Below, one piece after another: positions 1 through 11,249 of a stretch of 64,000 nucleotides of DNA. The position numbers and the translations under genes were made by a program. The first letter of the stretch is position 1, and each line of letters opens with the position of its first letter. This DNA is from Ottelia alismoides (Eukaryota > Streptophyta > Magnoliopsida > Alismatales > Hydrocharitaceae), in contig JAZKJV010000090.1 of NCBI GenBank assembly GCA_037367405.1, positions 434,001 to 498,000 on the forward strand, given 5' to 3'. The notes beneath the pieces are model-generated. The model was given only the letters and a program-made list of their open reading frames with translations, was not told the DNA's origin and ran no database searches.

Positions 1-229
1 GGGTGGGGCCCGTTGTTTGCTTAACTATGTGGATAAGGCTTAGCCTCTTCTCTCTCTCATCTGTATAGGATATAGATAAAATATTATAGCTTTGCTTTCC
101 GTGTGGGGATCCACGGAGAGGTGGAGTGTATCTATTTCGTGGTTTCGGGTGGTTTTTCTTTTGTGGGGTTTTCAGGAGGGGGCTAATTATTTAATTTCGG
201 AGATTATTTTGGAAATTGGACAAAGTTTA
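1..229. other. Unassigned flank
   Basis: I recognise no gene or repeat here. A G/T-rich stretch (about 95-190) precedes the TRIM that starts at 230. It could be part of an element whose other end lies outside the window. Confidence 0.3.
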
Positions 230-803
230 TGTAATATTTCGGCTTAGGTCTTCAATCCTTTATCGATGAAAATTGACTCTGATACTTATTGGATACGGGT
301 TCAGATGGATCCGTTGACAATTGTTCAAAATGATTACGCTCACGTTGTCAAGTACTAATCCCCACTACTTATAAATTACACACACACTTCGTAAGTTTTA
401 GGTATGGCATTATGTTTGGAGTTTGGGTGTTACAACCTTCCCCACTTATATTCGTAACGTCCTCGTTGCGACATGGTCCATTCACTTAGGCGGCTGCACG
501 CTCCGGGTAGCCATTTCCTCCTATCTCATTGTAGGGGTGGCTCCACCTCTTGGGTAGATCTTTCCACTATCAGAGGGAATTTGACTCTGATATCATTTGT
601 AACGTCCCGGACTTAGGTCTCCGGTCCTTTATCGGGGCAAACTGTCCTGACAACTTGTTGGTTACGAGTCCACATGGATCCAGTGACAACCACCTAAAAT
701 GCTTAAGTTCAAGTTGTCAAGTAGTAATCTCCACCACTTATAAACCACACCCAGACTTCGTGAGTTTTAGGTATGGTATTATGTTTAGGGTTAGGGTGTT
801 ACA
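230..803 (-). mobile_element. Degenerate TRIM retrotransposon (minus strand)
   Basis: Two diverged direct repeats of about 205 bp (230-434 and 598-803) flank a short non-coding interior. Each begins TGTAA and ends GTTACA. On the minus strand the interior begins next to the 598-803 copy with a decayed primer-binding site (ATGATATCAGAGTC, from TGGTATCAGAGC) and ends with a purine tract GGGGAAGGTT against the 230-434 copy. This is a terminal-repeat retrotransposon in miniature, with no coding capacity. The flanks GTTTA and GCTTA look like a worn 5-bp target duplication. The same family is present intact and inverted at 51421-52010. The LTR divergence here indicates an old insertion. Confidence 0.85.
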
Positions 804-1510
804 GCTTAAGCTTCCACCATTCTTTTATGTTGATGTTAAAGTTGAAATATTAAAGTTGAAATATTAGTACCTCTTCATTACCTTTTTAAAAATGAGCTCT
901 GACTAAAAAGTTAAGCATAAAACTGTACATTCTGTACATTCTGATCATTAATTTAATCAATATTACATGTAAATAAATACAATACTTCTACAATTTTCAT
1001 TATCCAAAACATTCCACAAATTTTCTATATATTTATAAAAAATAATTTTATTAAATTTTAACCTATTTAAGGGAGATCTCCTCAACACAATTCAATAATG
1101 AATCTACAAAAATCCTATATAATTTTGATGTGATATTTTTTGGGGTTCTTTTTCGAATGATTGATTTGGTAGGGAGATATTAACATGTTTGACCGAATTG
1201 GCATGTTTTTTCTTTAGCTTTTATATGTATGCATGTCTTTAGATGGTGCCAAGTATTCGAGTGAAGGAATAATTAATTTTTGATATGATGTTTGTGAAAT
1301 TTGATGTGATATTCGGCTATTTTACTATATGCACTTGTAATTCAGATTGTGCTGGAGTAGATAACTTATAATATATGACATTTTTGAGATTTTTGAAATA
1401 TAATTTTGATAAGGATGTGATATTTTTTACAGCTTTTGAAATAATTGGTTTATGGTTTATGGAAGAATAAAATGCCGAAAAAGCATTTCTTTGGGAAATG
1501 TTTAATTTAA
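804..1510. other. AT-rich intergenic stretch
   Basis: No open frame of substance and no recognised repeat. Phrases around GATGTGATATTTTTT recur at about 1128, 1303 and 1416, suggesting weak internal duplication. Confidence 0.35.
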
Positions 1511-1625
1511 AGGTTTAAACTCCAATCATTTCATGTAGAATGATCTTTGAGTATTGTGTATTCTACATAGGCATTTGATCGTTGAGTATTGTGTATTCTA
1601 CATGAAATGATTGGAGTTTAAACCT
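1511..1625. repeat. Perfect 31-bp inverted repeat with nested direct repeats
   Basis: Positions 1511-1541 are the exact reverse complement of 1595-1625, separated by 53 bp. Within and beside this, a 28-bp direct repeat (about 1541-1568 and 1577-1604, one mismatch) and a 22-bp direct repeat (about 1622-1644 and 1661-1683, with CCTCATGATCATGTTTGGAT) occur. The arrangement looks like local rearrangement or template switching rather than a standard MITE, because I see no target duplication. Confidence 0.8.
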
Positions 1626-1683
1626 CATGATCATGTTTGGATATCCAAATTCGATATCATTACCTCATGATCATGTTTGGATA

Positions 1684-2587
1684 TAGGGATCTCCCACTTA
1701 AGATCGAGGTATACCGAGTTTATCACATTTTTGTCGAAAAGTATAATGCTTATTTTTTGTTGAACGCACTTAAATGATTTGATCGTTGATGAGATTATTG
1801 CGTAAAATGTTGAACACACTTAAATCATTTCAAAAAGTACATACATTTTTGCATAATGAGATTATGGAGTGTCTTGGGCTCATGATCTCGGATTCTACAT
1901 CGGATCGAATGTAGCCGTGACTATGCAATATATATCTTCAACCGATTTGGTTATGACTTATGTGCGAGGCTGCTAGTTCAGAGAGTCGCAGGTGGTTCAG
2001 TCCTTTCTTGAAAGCGGCATAAAGGGTCATCTGAGAGACTTCTTAGTTCTTACAAATCAAAGCAGAAATCGCTAGCTTATTATTTATTTCATTTTGTGTC
2101 TAAAATGACTAGTTATCATAGTTGTTCATACTCTTCTTGGGTCCTGACTCATGCACGTGGAAGGATCATAAAAGTACAATGAAATGAAGAGAAGCACTTT
2201 TTACTGTTGTTCTTCATAACTGATTTTAGTACGATAGAATACTTCGTAACCGATTTTAGGTAAGGTAATGTAATTGAATTTCTAATTCGATAAACAAAAA
2301 ACTATTGGACTTCATGTTATATACATTGCTTTATTATATCACTGTTAGTTTATTTATGCTCAACATGAGAGTGATATAGTTGGGTATCCTTCTACTAACA
2401 TGGATATAAAGAACCATAAAAATATGTGCCTTTGTGGATGATGCTATTTTTCTTTTTATTGACTTAGTTCTTCTAATGTTTTTATGACTTTCATGTACTT
2501 AAAAATGTTCAATTCAATATTCAAGAAGAAATCATGATACCATCCAACCACCACCATATTCAAGTGGATTCAATCCAAATCATATAC
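1684..2587. other. Intergenic, nothing recognised
   Basis: AT-rich sequence with only short chance frames. A short imperfect repeat containing CACTTAAATGATTT occurs at about 1768 and 1817. No gene or element boundary is supported. Confidence 0.3.
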
Positions 2588-2590
2588 TTA

Positions 2591-2837
2591 GGGTGCGTTC
2601 GGTTCGGGAATAAGCAGGAATAAGGATGGTGAATAAGGAGAATAAGGATCTATTCTTTGTTCGGCTGGAGGATAGGAATAAGGAGAATAAGATGTAATAA
2701 AGGTAGGTGAGGTGGGAAAAAATATGAATAGGAGTAAAATAAGATGGAATAATGGGGAATAGTCGTACCACTGGGAACCGTGTCGGGAGGAGAATTGGTC
2801 CCTTATTCCAGAGCCTATTCTCCAACCAAAGAGGGCC
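2591..2837. mobile_element. Tourist-like (PIF/Harbinger) MITE, copy 1
   Basis: A 247-bp element starting GGGTGCGTTCGGTT and ending CCAACCAAAGAGGGCC, flanked on both sides by TTA (2588-2590 and 2838-2840). The interior is rich in GGAATAAGG-type repeats and contains no coding sequence. A copy of exactly the same length lies in the opposite orientation at 43036-43282 and matches it over its whole length. A 3-bp TTA duplication fits PIF/Harbinger. A frame on the minus strand across it is fortuitous. Confidence 0.82.
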
Positions 2838-3039
2838 TTAGAGGGATATATATGTTTAGGATCAGATACTCAAATGGGATTAGAAGTGGACAAGTGGCAA
2901 AATGAGAAAGTAGGAGCTTGTAATCTTGATAAGCCTATCAGTGTTGCGTACAACATCCCATTGGTCATCCCTCTAACTTGATCACGATATTCCTTTTTTT
3001 AGAGATATCTTGTGGCCCAAATCTGGAGGAGGATTTTCT

Positions 3040-3360
3040 CTCTCATGTATTTATTTTATCTTTTTTTTGGATTATTACACTTGGACCCGTCTAAGTTCTT
3101 CAAATTACATTTTGTCTCTTTTTTTGCAATTACACTTGTGCCCCCATATTTTTACAAAATTCACAATAATACCCTTTTTATTATTTCACTTGTGCCTTGT
3201 AGGATGGCACTATTGTGAATTTTATAAGAATATAAGGGCGTGTGTAACAAAAAAGTTAGTGTTACAAGTATCATTAGAAAAATTCATAAGGGTACATGCA
3301 TAAAAATCTTTTTCTAATAATCTAAGAACTATTTCCATAAATTTGAGGGACTGTGAATAA
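3040..3360. repeat. Fold-back AT-rich element of the CACTTGTGCCCC family
   Basis: The two halves are inverted relatives: CACTTGTGCCCCCATATT followed by ACAAAATTCACAATAATACCC on the left, and ATTGTGAATTTTATAAGAAT followed by AAGGGCG on the right. The same phrases recur at 4480-4730, 20755-20925, 22930-23180, 23199-23459 and 50170-50460. No protein is encoded. The copy at 23199 has Mutator-type ends, so this is probably a MULE-derived MITE family. Confidence 0.6.
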
Positions 3361-3393
3361 TTTCTTTATTGTAGCATCATGAGTAATTACAAT

Positions 3394-4096
3394 CAGGGTT
3401 TAAAAAATCGGAAACGATTGATGATTGGTTGGATTGGGAACCGACCCTGATTCGATTAGTTCGGTCGGTTTTATGTAATAATTTTTTTTAGAAAAAAGAA
3501 AATAAAAATCAGGTCTGACCGGTGGTCGGACCGGGTTGATTTAGGCGGTTGGATCGGGTTGACCTAGTTTTGATGGTTTAGTATATTTTCAAAAAATAAC
3601 GATTTACATAATGAAATAATATTGTTTTTATCACTTGTGTCCTTTTTAACTTCTGCAATTTCAATTATCTACATCTTTTTTAGAATATAACTTATGCCAC
3701 TACTTTCTTAGAGTAATTTTGCAGAAGCAACTATTAATAAATTATTACAATATTATATTCATATATAATGCTAGAAAATGTGACTATCTTTTGTAGAGTT
3801 TACTCGAAATAGACAATCATGTTATTCTAGTGAAAGAATTGACAATTTAAACGATTATTTGATTGATATATAAATACATATTTACATATATGTATCCGGT
3901 TTTATCGGTTAAAAAAACTGGTTCTACCGGTCGGGCTAGTAAATTAAGTCCGATCTGGTTTTTTCTGAGTCGATAGGAATGATGACATCATGTCGACATC
4001 ATCATTGGTCTGACCAGTTTGGATCGACGATTCGACCCGGTTGGACGAAACTGAAGACTGTCCGGTTCAATGTCCGATCCGGTTTTTAAAACCTTG
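3394..4096 (+). mobile_element. Non-autonomous hAT element, 703 bp
   Basis: Starts CAGGGTTTAAAAAATCGG and ends CCGGTTTTTAAAACCTTG. It is bounded by a perfect 8-bp duplication, ATTACAAT (3386-3393 and 4097-4104), diagnostic of the hAT superfamily. About the last 250 bp match the right end of the transposase-bearing hAT at 35953-40169, including the phrases around GTATCCGGTTTTAT and GGTTCAATGTCCG. It has no transposase and is best read as an internally rearranged derivative mobilised by that family. A fragment of the fold-back repeat family lies inside at about 3630-3720. Confidence 0.9.
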
Positions 4097-4104
4097 ATTA
4101 CAAT

Positions 4105-4479
4105 TGAGTTTATGAGTTCTGAGCTTTTTTATCTCCCATCAAAGTTAGGGGTCAAAGTTGAACTACATTGATGAATGGGTTAAGCTGAGTTGGAATAAAC
4201 TCCTTTAATAGGGTTAGTAAGATAGTAATCCTTACGTGAACAGATGTTTGGATGGTTAGGAGTGTTAGAATGCCAATTGCTACTTGATGCGTTATTGCTT
4301 ATATGTTATACTTATTATACACATGATTAAAATATATTTTTATGTTGATTTTTTATTTGAAGGTGGTTAGAAATATTATGATAAAGAAAAAATAGTGGTA
4401 AATACCACTAATTTTCTAGTGAGGAATGCATTATGGATAAAAGGAAACAAGACTTATAATTAGGTTTGCGTTTTTAATA
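4105..4479. other. Intergenic, nothing recognised
   Basis: AT-rich sequence between the hAT derivative and a fold-back repeat. No gene seen. Confidence 0.3.
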
Positions 4480-4730
4480 CTTGCGCCCCTTCAAGATTTT
4501 GCAATTGCAGTTATGTTTTTGCAGTAATGCTTGTGCTTATGCAATCTTACAAGATTTACAGTAATGCCTTTCTTTTATCACACTTGTTATGCTCCTATTT
4601 TATTGTAAAAGAAGGTCAATATTGTGAATTTTGTAAGAACACATGCCACAAGTGTTACCACAAAAAAAGGTAAAGGCATATTTGTTATCGCATAAAAAAA
4701 CACACAAGTTTATATCAAGAAAATTTGGAA
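4480..4730. repeat. Fold-back AT-rich repeat, copy 2
   Basis: Shares CTTGTGCTTATGCAATCTTACAAG-like and GTGAATTTTGTAAGAACA-like phrases with the copy at 3040. The two halves are roughly inverted around 4600. It is too diverged to set boundaries exactly. Confidence 0.5.
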
Positions 4731-5979
4731 AAAGGATACCTGTTATCCACAAAGGATATTAGAAGGATCGATCATCAATGCACAAAAAGGCATGCATGTA
4801 TCATCACGAAAGGGTCTAGACTCCAGTACCACTGTACCAAAAGCAACCAGATCCTCATCCTCCTCACGTGAGCCTCGTGTTATGTGAATTTACAATAAAA
4901 CCCCATTGTTTTCAAACAAGAAAAGACGGATTTTATATATACGTATAAATACTTTCCTTATAGATAAACAAATAAAATCCCAATTGAAATTGGAATTGGA
5001 AATGCAAATGTCCAAGTCATGGAAATTTGGTAGGATTGTGGTCGTGGATGATACATGCGGGTTGTTAACTCTCCTTTTCTAACCAAGGCACCATTTTAAA
5101 ATTAAAAATTAAATGTTATAGTACACATATTTCAAATGTTAAGTTCTAGAAAATCATCATTTTAGTCATAACCGTTGTCATCATGGAGCGGTCTGTTGGT
5201 CTTTTTATATCACAAAAATAGTAATAAAATGCAGTTGAAGGCCATTAATTATTAGGCTTAGACTAAAGTTTTCCTGTCAGACTCCCATTGATTTGTTGTT
5301 CTTCGTCCTCTGACGAGACTTCTTTCATCTAATCTGGCATGATATTTACATGTATTATTTAAAGTATGAAAGTTATAGAGTCTAGAAAGAAATTTTGATT
5401 GATGGCGTATTTATTATTCTAAAAAAAATCATGCATCATATTGCTATGTTTCTACGGTGAACTATTGCCGCAAAATTTGGAATTTGAAGTTTATAAATTT
5501 AATATATGGGATAATTTTTACAATTGTGTCCTTTTGAATTTCGATAATAACACTTCTACCTAGTGGAATTCATATAATAATATTTTATAATAGAATCAAT
5601 TTATAACAATGAATAATTCAATATTTGTTGCCATACTAATGAATATTCACAATGAATATCTTATTTGTTGCTATATTGTTAGCAACGAATCATATAATAA
5701 CGGCTATCCTTTGATTTTTTTTGTTAATGAATCCATTCTTTACAGATTTGTATTCAACATATCAGCTAAATCTGAGATCAAGAAATATAACCATTCCATC
5801 AACTTTGGCTTTTTAATCGAGGAAGGAAAAGATGCCTACATTGATGATCGATGACGATTGCCGTCATATGGCTAAAGTTGGAGAGTCTCTACATGATCAA
5901 TACTTTCACGAACCATCTCCATCTCAAGCAATGACTATTCATGCTATATATGGTAGATTGTACTACAAACAAATCTTAT
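4731..5979. other. Intergenic, nothing firmly recognised
   Basis: AT-rich. A half-copy of the fold-back repeat family may lie near 5510-5590. An 81-codon frame at 5609-5854 has no recognisable similarity and is probably chance. Confidence 0.3.
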
Positions 5980-6350
5980 TTCAATGTGTTTGTAATAATA
6001 AGGATGAAGAAATTGAAGATGAAGATCAAATCATGTTATTATTAAGTTCTTTGCCGCCTTCTTACAAACACTTTATTCCTAAAGTTACGGTAAGAATGAG
6101 ATCGCATTAGATGAGTTCAAGATATCCCTTATGCCATATGATTTGATGGATCACTGATCAACAAGTACATCAGGTTGATTTTAAGGAAGAGGCAATCAAT
6201 TTGATGTTAGAGGAAAAAATAAAGAAAAAGGAAATGTAGAAAAATATGAAAAAAAGCAAAGGACTAAATCAAGTATTGTGCTTCCAACCATAAGAAAGGA
6301 TACACAAGAAGTTATGTGGAGGCTAAATTCTAGGACATGAATACTGATCT
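5980..6350 (+). pseudogene. Relic of a copia-type gag (UBN2-like) region
   Basis: A plus-strand frame ending at 6110 reads EDEDQIMLLLSSLPPSYKHF, the conserved gag motif of plant copia elements that precedes the nucleocapsid. Beyond the stop the match continues in other frames (LDEFKISLMPYDLMD-like text around 6110-6150). A degenerate zinc-knuckle-like stretch, KYCASNHKKGYTRSY, lies near 6265-6310. Frame breaks and the missing protease, integrase and RT show a decayed fragment, unrelated in position to the intact copia at 52.4 kb. The identification rests on short motifs only. Confidence 0.55.
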
Positions 6351-7769
6351 AATCCTCCATCGATCGATTTTTCAATCTTTTCGACCTTAATCGCTTACGA
6401 GCAAGTCAAAGAGATCGAAGATTAAAACCATCTGATTTGATTTGTCCTCGATAAGATATACTACTTTATCTCCACCAGCAACAATGAAAAATACGTAAAT
6501 ATAACGATTTTATCAATTAGTACAAAAATACGGTGTTAAAAGGCCTTTACTTTTTTCGAGCAAGCAAGAACGTTGTCAAAATGAGGCCCTTTGTCACTTC
6601 GAAACATAATCAAATCCACATGCTTGAAGTTGTTAGTTTAGATGAGGATCACACTCCTATGTCAAAGGATCGTTCCAACTTGTTATGTGTTCCAAAAACC
6701 ATAATTAAATAAAAAATGTAACTAGCACAAAAATTAAAATACTTAGTTTAGTGCTTTAGTATATTTACCGGGTATGTAAAAGTAGTTGCAAATGTATGCT
6801 TTTCATGTTTTTTTGACTTACAATAATCGTGGTAAAAACATATAATTCACATAAGGATGTTCTTTTGGGTATGTAGTAACTTGCCATGTACCACACCTCG
6901 CGCCAATCTCGTTGTTGCTACTACCTTTCACCTCTATACTACCCCTCCCCCTTCGCCACTATTTCTATCATTTTGAGCTCCTCTACCACCACGGTGTATA
7001 CACAATCTAGGGATGCCTTTCTTATAGACGATTCTCAGTGTCTCCCTCTCCACCTCCCCTGCCATCTCCATCCTCATCCGCACCATCATCTCCAGAAACC
7101 TACATTTGGATTTTCCTCCGTTCCTCCTCTCAACACCTTCAGACATCTGAAACCCCTCGTAGTTCCATGCCCTCAACCTCTCCATCATCACAAATCAAGG
7201 ATGCCTCATCTTTAGTGCTTTTGACGTCGTTACTTCATCCATCCATCCATGATGATTGTATCCCCTTCTCGCCCATGTCAAGTCATTCTTTAAATGCTTA
7301 AACACCTAGCTTGTCTTCCTCGAGCTTGAGCTTCCTGAATTGGAAGTCATGACTTGAAGAGGATGATTTTAGATTAGTTCTGTAGAGCAATCATGAGAGC
7401 TCGATCGAAGGACTATCACTTGATGAATGGCCTTCGAAGAGTGATGCCAAGGAGGAGTTCTGGGTCATGGAGGTGATTCGAGGCATATAAGTAGTCGAGA
7501 CAAGTAGAGACAACATCAAGGAGGTAGGAATTAAACTAGAGGAGGCATTGCAGAGGAGGAAGAAAGTGGTGTTGAGTGAGGGAGGGACGAGGAAGAGTCA
7601 TAAGAAGGTTGATGGAAGAGGAATATGACAAAGAAGACAAGCACCGATAAGAAATATAATAAAGCTTGTAAATTATTTCTAATGTGTTTTCATTTTGGTC
7701 TTTTTTGTCATTGTCTTTAGTAGTTCGACTCTTAAGCATTGACGGTAGAGATACGAGTGTAAATTCAAA
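6351..7769. other. Intergenic, no gene recognised
   Basis: A pyrimidine-rich section (about 6890-7300) opens overlapping frames on both strands (for example 6886-7215 plus and 6934-7191 minus). These are low-complexity Ser/Pro/His translations with no domain, so I do not call genes. Confidence 0.35.
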
Positions 7770-9142
7770 GGGATTTTTATCCGGCAGACCCTATAATCTT
7801 TACCAATTACCTCTACGACCTTCGAAACATCGTAATTCCTCCCTGGACCCCGTAAACTTACTAACTCTTATCCTATAAACCCTGTGCTTAACCCACATCC
7901 ATTTATCCGTTAAAACTAACCAGATTCCGTTACATTCCTTTATATTATACCTATTTTATTTATCTAATTTACATCAAATGCCACTCCTCACACTCTTCCT
8001 TTTTCCCACCACCCAGCACCCACCACCTCCATCGTGAGCTTCCTTTCTCGCTAGTTTCAGTCGGCAATCGGATGAAGTACGAAGAACCGCCAGCTGGCCG
8101 GTCGGACCCCACCCCTCGCCTTGTGCCGCACCGACCCCGCACCGCCTTTCGCACCGGACCAGCCCCGGAAACCTCTCGCCTCCCGGACCAACCCTGCAAA
8201 GCCCCCCCCTCTGCCCCCCACCCACCGCGCGGAGCCGCCCCGCGCCTGGCAACCCCGCAAAGGACCCCCTCCTGCCTCCTTGAACCGCCAGCCGACCGGG
8301 ACCCCACCCCCCGCTCTGCACCGACCCCGCCCCCGTGAAGCCTCCCGCACTTGCTCTCCCGCCTCTCGGACCAACCCCACAAAGCCCCCCCCTCCCACCC
8401 ACCCACCCACCCACCACACGGAGCTGCCCCGTGCCTGGCAACCCCGCAAAGGACCCCCTCCTGCCTCCCTGAACCGCCAGCCGGCCGGGACCCCACCCCC
8501 CGCTCCGCACCGACCCCGCCCCCGTGAAGCCTCCCGCACTTGCTCTCCTGCACCGACCCCGCTCCGAACCGCGCGCTGACCCGGCACCGCCTCTCTTAAC
8601 CCGCGCCTGTCGCTCGCAACTGCCCCCTCCCCCCGCGTGCCTGTGGCTTGCACCCCCTGCTCGGAAGCCGCCCCTCCCCCCGGCCGCCCGAACTCCCCTG
8701 GCTCGAAAGCCCCGCCCCTCGTCGGATTCGATCTCCCCTCCTGCACCTCTCTGCTCCTACAGCTGGGTCTGTATTGGCTACTCCCATGGCCAAGCGTGTT
8801 GCTTCCATGTTGCTTCCTGTGAGCCCTTTCCCTTTCCCGTGGCTTTGATTCTTCTGCCTCCGGTTAAAATCTCATTGTTGTGGATTGGGAAAGTGAAGTG
8901 AAGATGAAGAAGAAGATAGGAGAAGGAAGGAGGAAGACAGGAAGAATTCCAGCCCTTAGATTTTATATGGTTTGATTAACTCAGTTTTAACCCACTCAAG
9001 TTAGGATAAGATGTGTCAATTTAACGGTAGGGTTCGTGGGGTAAGACGGAGCAAGTTTACGGGATCTAGGGAGGAATTACGATGTTTCGAAGGTCGTAGA
9101 GGTAATTTACAAAGATTACAGGGTCTGCCAGGTAAAAATCCC
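7770..9142. mobile_element. Mutator-like element with GC-rich cargo (Pack-MULE-like)
   Basis: Long terminal inverted repeats start GGGATTTTTA(T/C)C(C/T)GGCAGACCC. They match closely for about 115 bp and more loosely to about 200 bp (7770-7970 against 8950-9142). The flanks AAATTCAAA (7761-7769) and AAATTGAAA (9143-9151) are a 9-bp duplication with one mismatch, typical of Mutator. There is no MURA transposase. The interior (about 8090-8760) is extremely C-rich on the plus strand and contrasts sharply with the AT-rich surroundings, as expected for captured gene sequence in a Pack-MULE. The frames that stay open on both strands there (7969-8746) follow from base composition and I do not call them genes. 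Confidence 0.82.
8185..8550. repeat. Tandem duplication of about 175 bp inside the MULE cargo
   Basis: The unit beginning CTCCCGGACCAACCCTGCAA (about 8190) recurs as CTCTCGGACCAACCCCACAA (about 8363). Both contain CTGGCAACCCCGCAAAGGAC and run into GACCCCGCCCCCGTGAAGCC. A partial third unit lies upstream (about 8085-8190) and a fourth fragment downstream (about 8549-8590). The second unit has an extra CCCA run (8395-8414). On the plus strand it would translate as Pro-rich text, on the minus strand as Gly/Arg-rich text. Confidence 0.75.
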
Positions 9143-9241
9143 AAATTGAAATGTTTCATAGGATTTATAGCATGTTTTGGAACAAGTACGTGTAAGAAAT
9201 GTTTTTGTAGGATTTTTATTGTGTTTAAAATAATTAAGATT

Positions 9242-11249
9242 GGTGGTGTAAATTGAAATGTTTTTGTAAGAAAAGAAATGTTTTTGTAGGATTTTTATTG
9301 TGTTTAAAATATCCGTGTCAAAAGGAGGCTTGGTGGTGGAGTGAAGGGGTGCAAGAGAAGCTAAAAATTAAAAGAGCTTGCTTTAAAGCTATGTCTAAGG
9401 ATAGAACAGAGGAAACTGTCACAGACTATAAAATAGCGAAGAAGGAAGCAAAGAAGGTTGTAAGCGAAGCTAAGTCAAAAGCTTATGAGGTTTTGTATAA
9501 AAATCTCAACTCCAAGGAGGGCCAGAAGGATATATTCAGGTTGGTCAAAACAAGAGAAAGAAAGACAAAAGACCTTTCTCAAGTGAGATGCATTAAGAAA
9601 GAGGAAGGTCATGTGCTTGTTACTCAGAAGGATATAGAGATTAGATGGGAGCAATACTTCCATAAACTTTTCATTGGAGAAGGAAATAGAGAGATCACTT
9701 TGAGTGATCTAGCTAGTAGTGAAAGTTACTTGAATCGTGCATGCTATAGACAAATACAAAGAAAAGAAGTAGAGGAGGCATTGAAGGTTATGAGACCTGG
9801 GAAAGGTGTTGTACCGGATGACATCCCTGTAGAAGTATGGAAAGTTTTAGGTGAGCGTGGTTTGACTTGGCTTACGAATCTATTCAATGTTATTTGGCGA
9901 AGAAAGAAAATGCCTGAAGATTGGAGGAGGAGTATCGTGGTGCCTCTTTATAAGAACAAAGGAGACATTCAAAAATTGTTCAAATTACAGAAGTATCAAG
10001 CTGATGAGTCACACTATGAAAATTTGGGAACGTGTGATCGAAAGAAGGTTGAGGCAAGTTTCCCAAGTAAAAGAAAACCAATTAGGATTCATGCCAGGTC
10101 GCTCAACTATTGAAGCCATCCATTTGCTGAGGAGAACAATGGAAATTTATAGAGCTAAAAGGAAGAATCTCCTTATGATCTTTATTGATTTGGAGAAGGC
10201 TTATGATTCCGTCCCACGAGAGATACTGTGGAGAGTTGTGGAGAAGAGACAAGTACCTGTCCTATACATTAATCTCATAAAGGATATGTATGATAGAGCT
10301 TTATCTTGTGTAAGGACCCCGACGGGGAAGACTGACTATTTTAATATCAACATTGTTTTACATCAAGGTTCATCTTTGAGTCCATTTCTTTTTTACTTTG
10401 ATTATGGACGAGTTGACAAGTCACACTCAGGATCAGTTACCTTGGTGTATGTTATTTGCTGATGATATTGTGTTGTTTGACGAGACTATAGATGGAGTAA
10501 ATGAGAAGCTTGAGGTTTGGAGACATGCATTGGAGACTAAAGGTTTTCGTATAAGTAGGGCTAAGACGGAATATATGGAATGCACCTTTGATGGAAGCAA
10601 TGGTTAAGGAATTGAGGTGAAGATTGGTGATGATAACATTTAGAAGAGAGATTCTTTTAGATATCTGGGATCTATTTTGCAACATGATGGGGAAATTGAT
10701 GGAGATGTTACTAATAGAATAAATGCAGGCTGGCTAAAGTGGAGAAGAGCCTCCGCTGTTCTCTGTGATAAGAAAATTCCTTTAAAAATTAAAGGAAAGT
10801 TTTACAAATCAGCCGTGAGACCTGCTATGCTTTATGGTTCTGAATATTGACCTGTGAACCATAGACATGTGCAGAGAATGGCTGTAGCAGAAATGAAAAT
10901 GCTAAGATGGATGTGTGGACATACACGTAAAGATCAGATTCGGAATGATGCAATCAGAAAGAAAGTTGGTGTAGCTCCGATCGAGGATAAGATGCGAGAA
11001 AACCGCTTAAGATGGTTTGGTCATTTGCAAAGAAGGTCAACTGATGCACCGGTTAGGAGATGCGAGTGTTGGGATGTTGAGCCGGCTAAGAGAGGGCGAG
11101 GACGGCCCAAGAAGTGTTGGAAAGAGACTATACGAAGGGATCTTAGTTTTTTGGATATAAGTACGAGATTGACCCAAGATAGATATGAATGGAGGTGAAG
11201 AATCCATGTAGCCGACCCTACTTAATTATGGGAAAAGGCTTTGTTGTTG
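9242..11249 (+). mobile_element. 5'-truncated RTE-clade LINE
   Basis: A non-LTR retrotransposon copy of 2008 bp. It is bounded by a perfect 17-bp duplication, TTAAAATAATTAAGATT (9225-9241 and 11250-11266). The 3' end is GTAGCCGACCCTACTT followed by a TTG-type tail, GGCTTTGTTGTTGTT, the signature end of plant RTE elements, with no poly(A). The apurinic endonuclease domain is missing, so the copy is truncated at its 5' end, a typical result of target-primed reverse transcription. A short duplication of 9197-9232 reappears at about 9274-9310, suggesting a patchy 5' junction. Confidence 0.9.
9320..11198 (+). pseudogene. RTE LINE reverse transcriptase, broken
   Basis: This is the reverse transcriptase part of an RTE-type ORF2. 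In order it shows the linker after the lost endonuclease (AWWWSEGVQEKLKIKRACFK near 9330), the fingers region (NYRSIKLMSHTMKIWERVIE in a second frame), FIDLEKAYDSVPREIL near 10180-10215 with the first catalytic Asp, the second catalytic motif [10 protein letters not shown] near 10458-10490, and the C-terminal RTE signature (RWFGHLQRR, then [10 protein letters not shown]) ending at 11198. The frame changes near 10000 and near 10410, and in-frame stops occur near 10605, 10640 and 10848. It cannot make an intact protein. A second fragment of the same family lies at 21297-22480 on the minus strand. Confidence 0.88.

Noticed and set aside
230..803. Cassandra-type TRIM (5S RNA-bearing LTR)
   Set aside because: The LTRs lack 5S rRNA promoter-like boxes; this is a different TRIM family.
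6886..7301. Overlapping Ser/Pro/His-rich frames on both strands
   Set aside because: Pyrimidine-rich low-complexity DNA; no start, splice or domain evidence.
7969..8901. Several long open frames on both strands (up to 229 codons) with Pro-, Gly- or Arg-rich translations
   Set aside because: They overlap in several frames of a GC-rich repeated insert with few possible stop codons. No domain is visible and the region is the cargo of a Mutator-like element.
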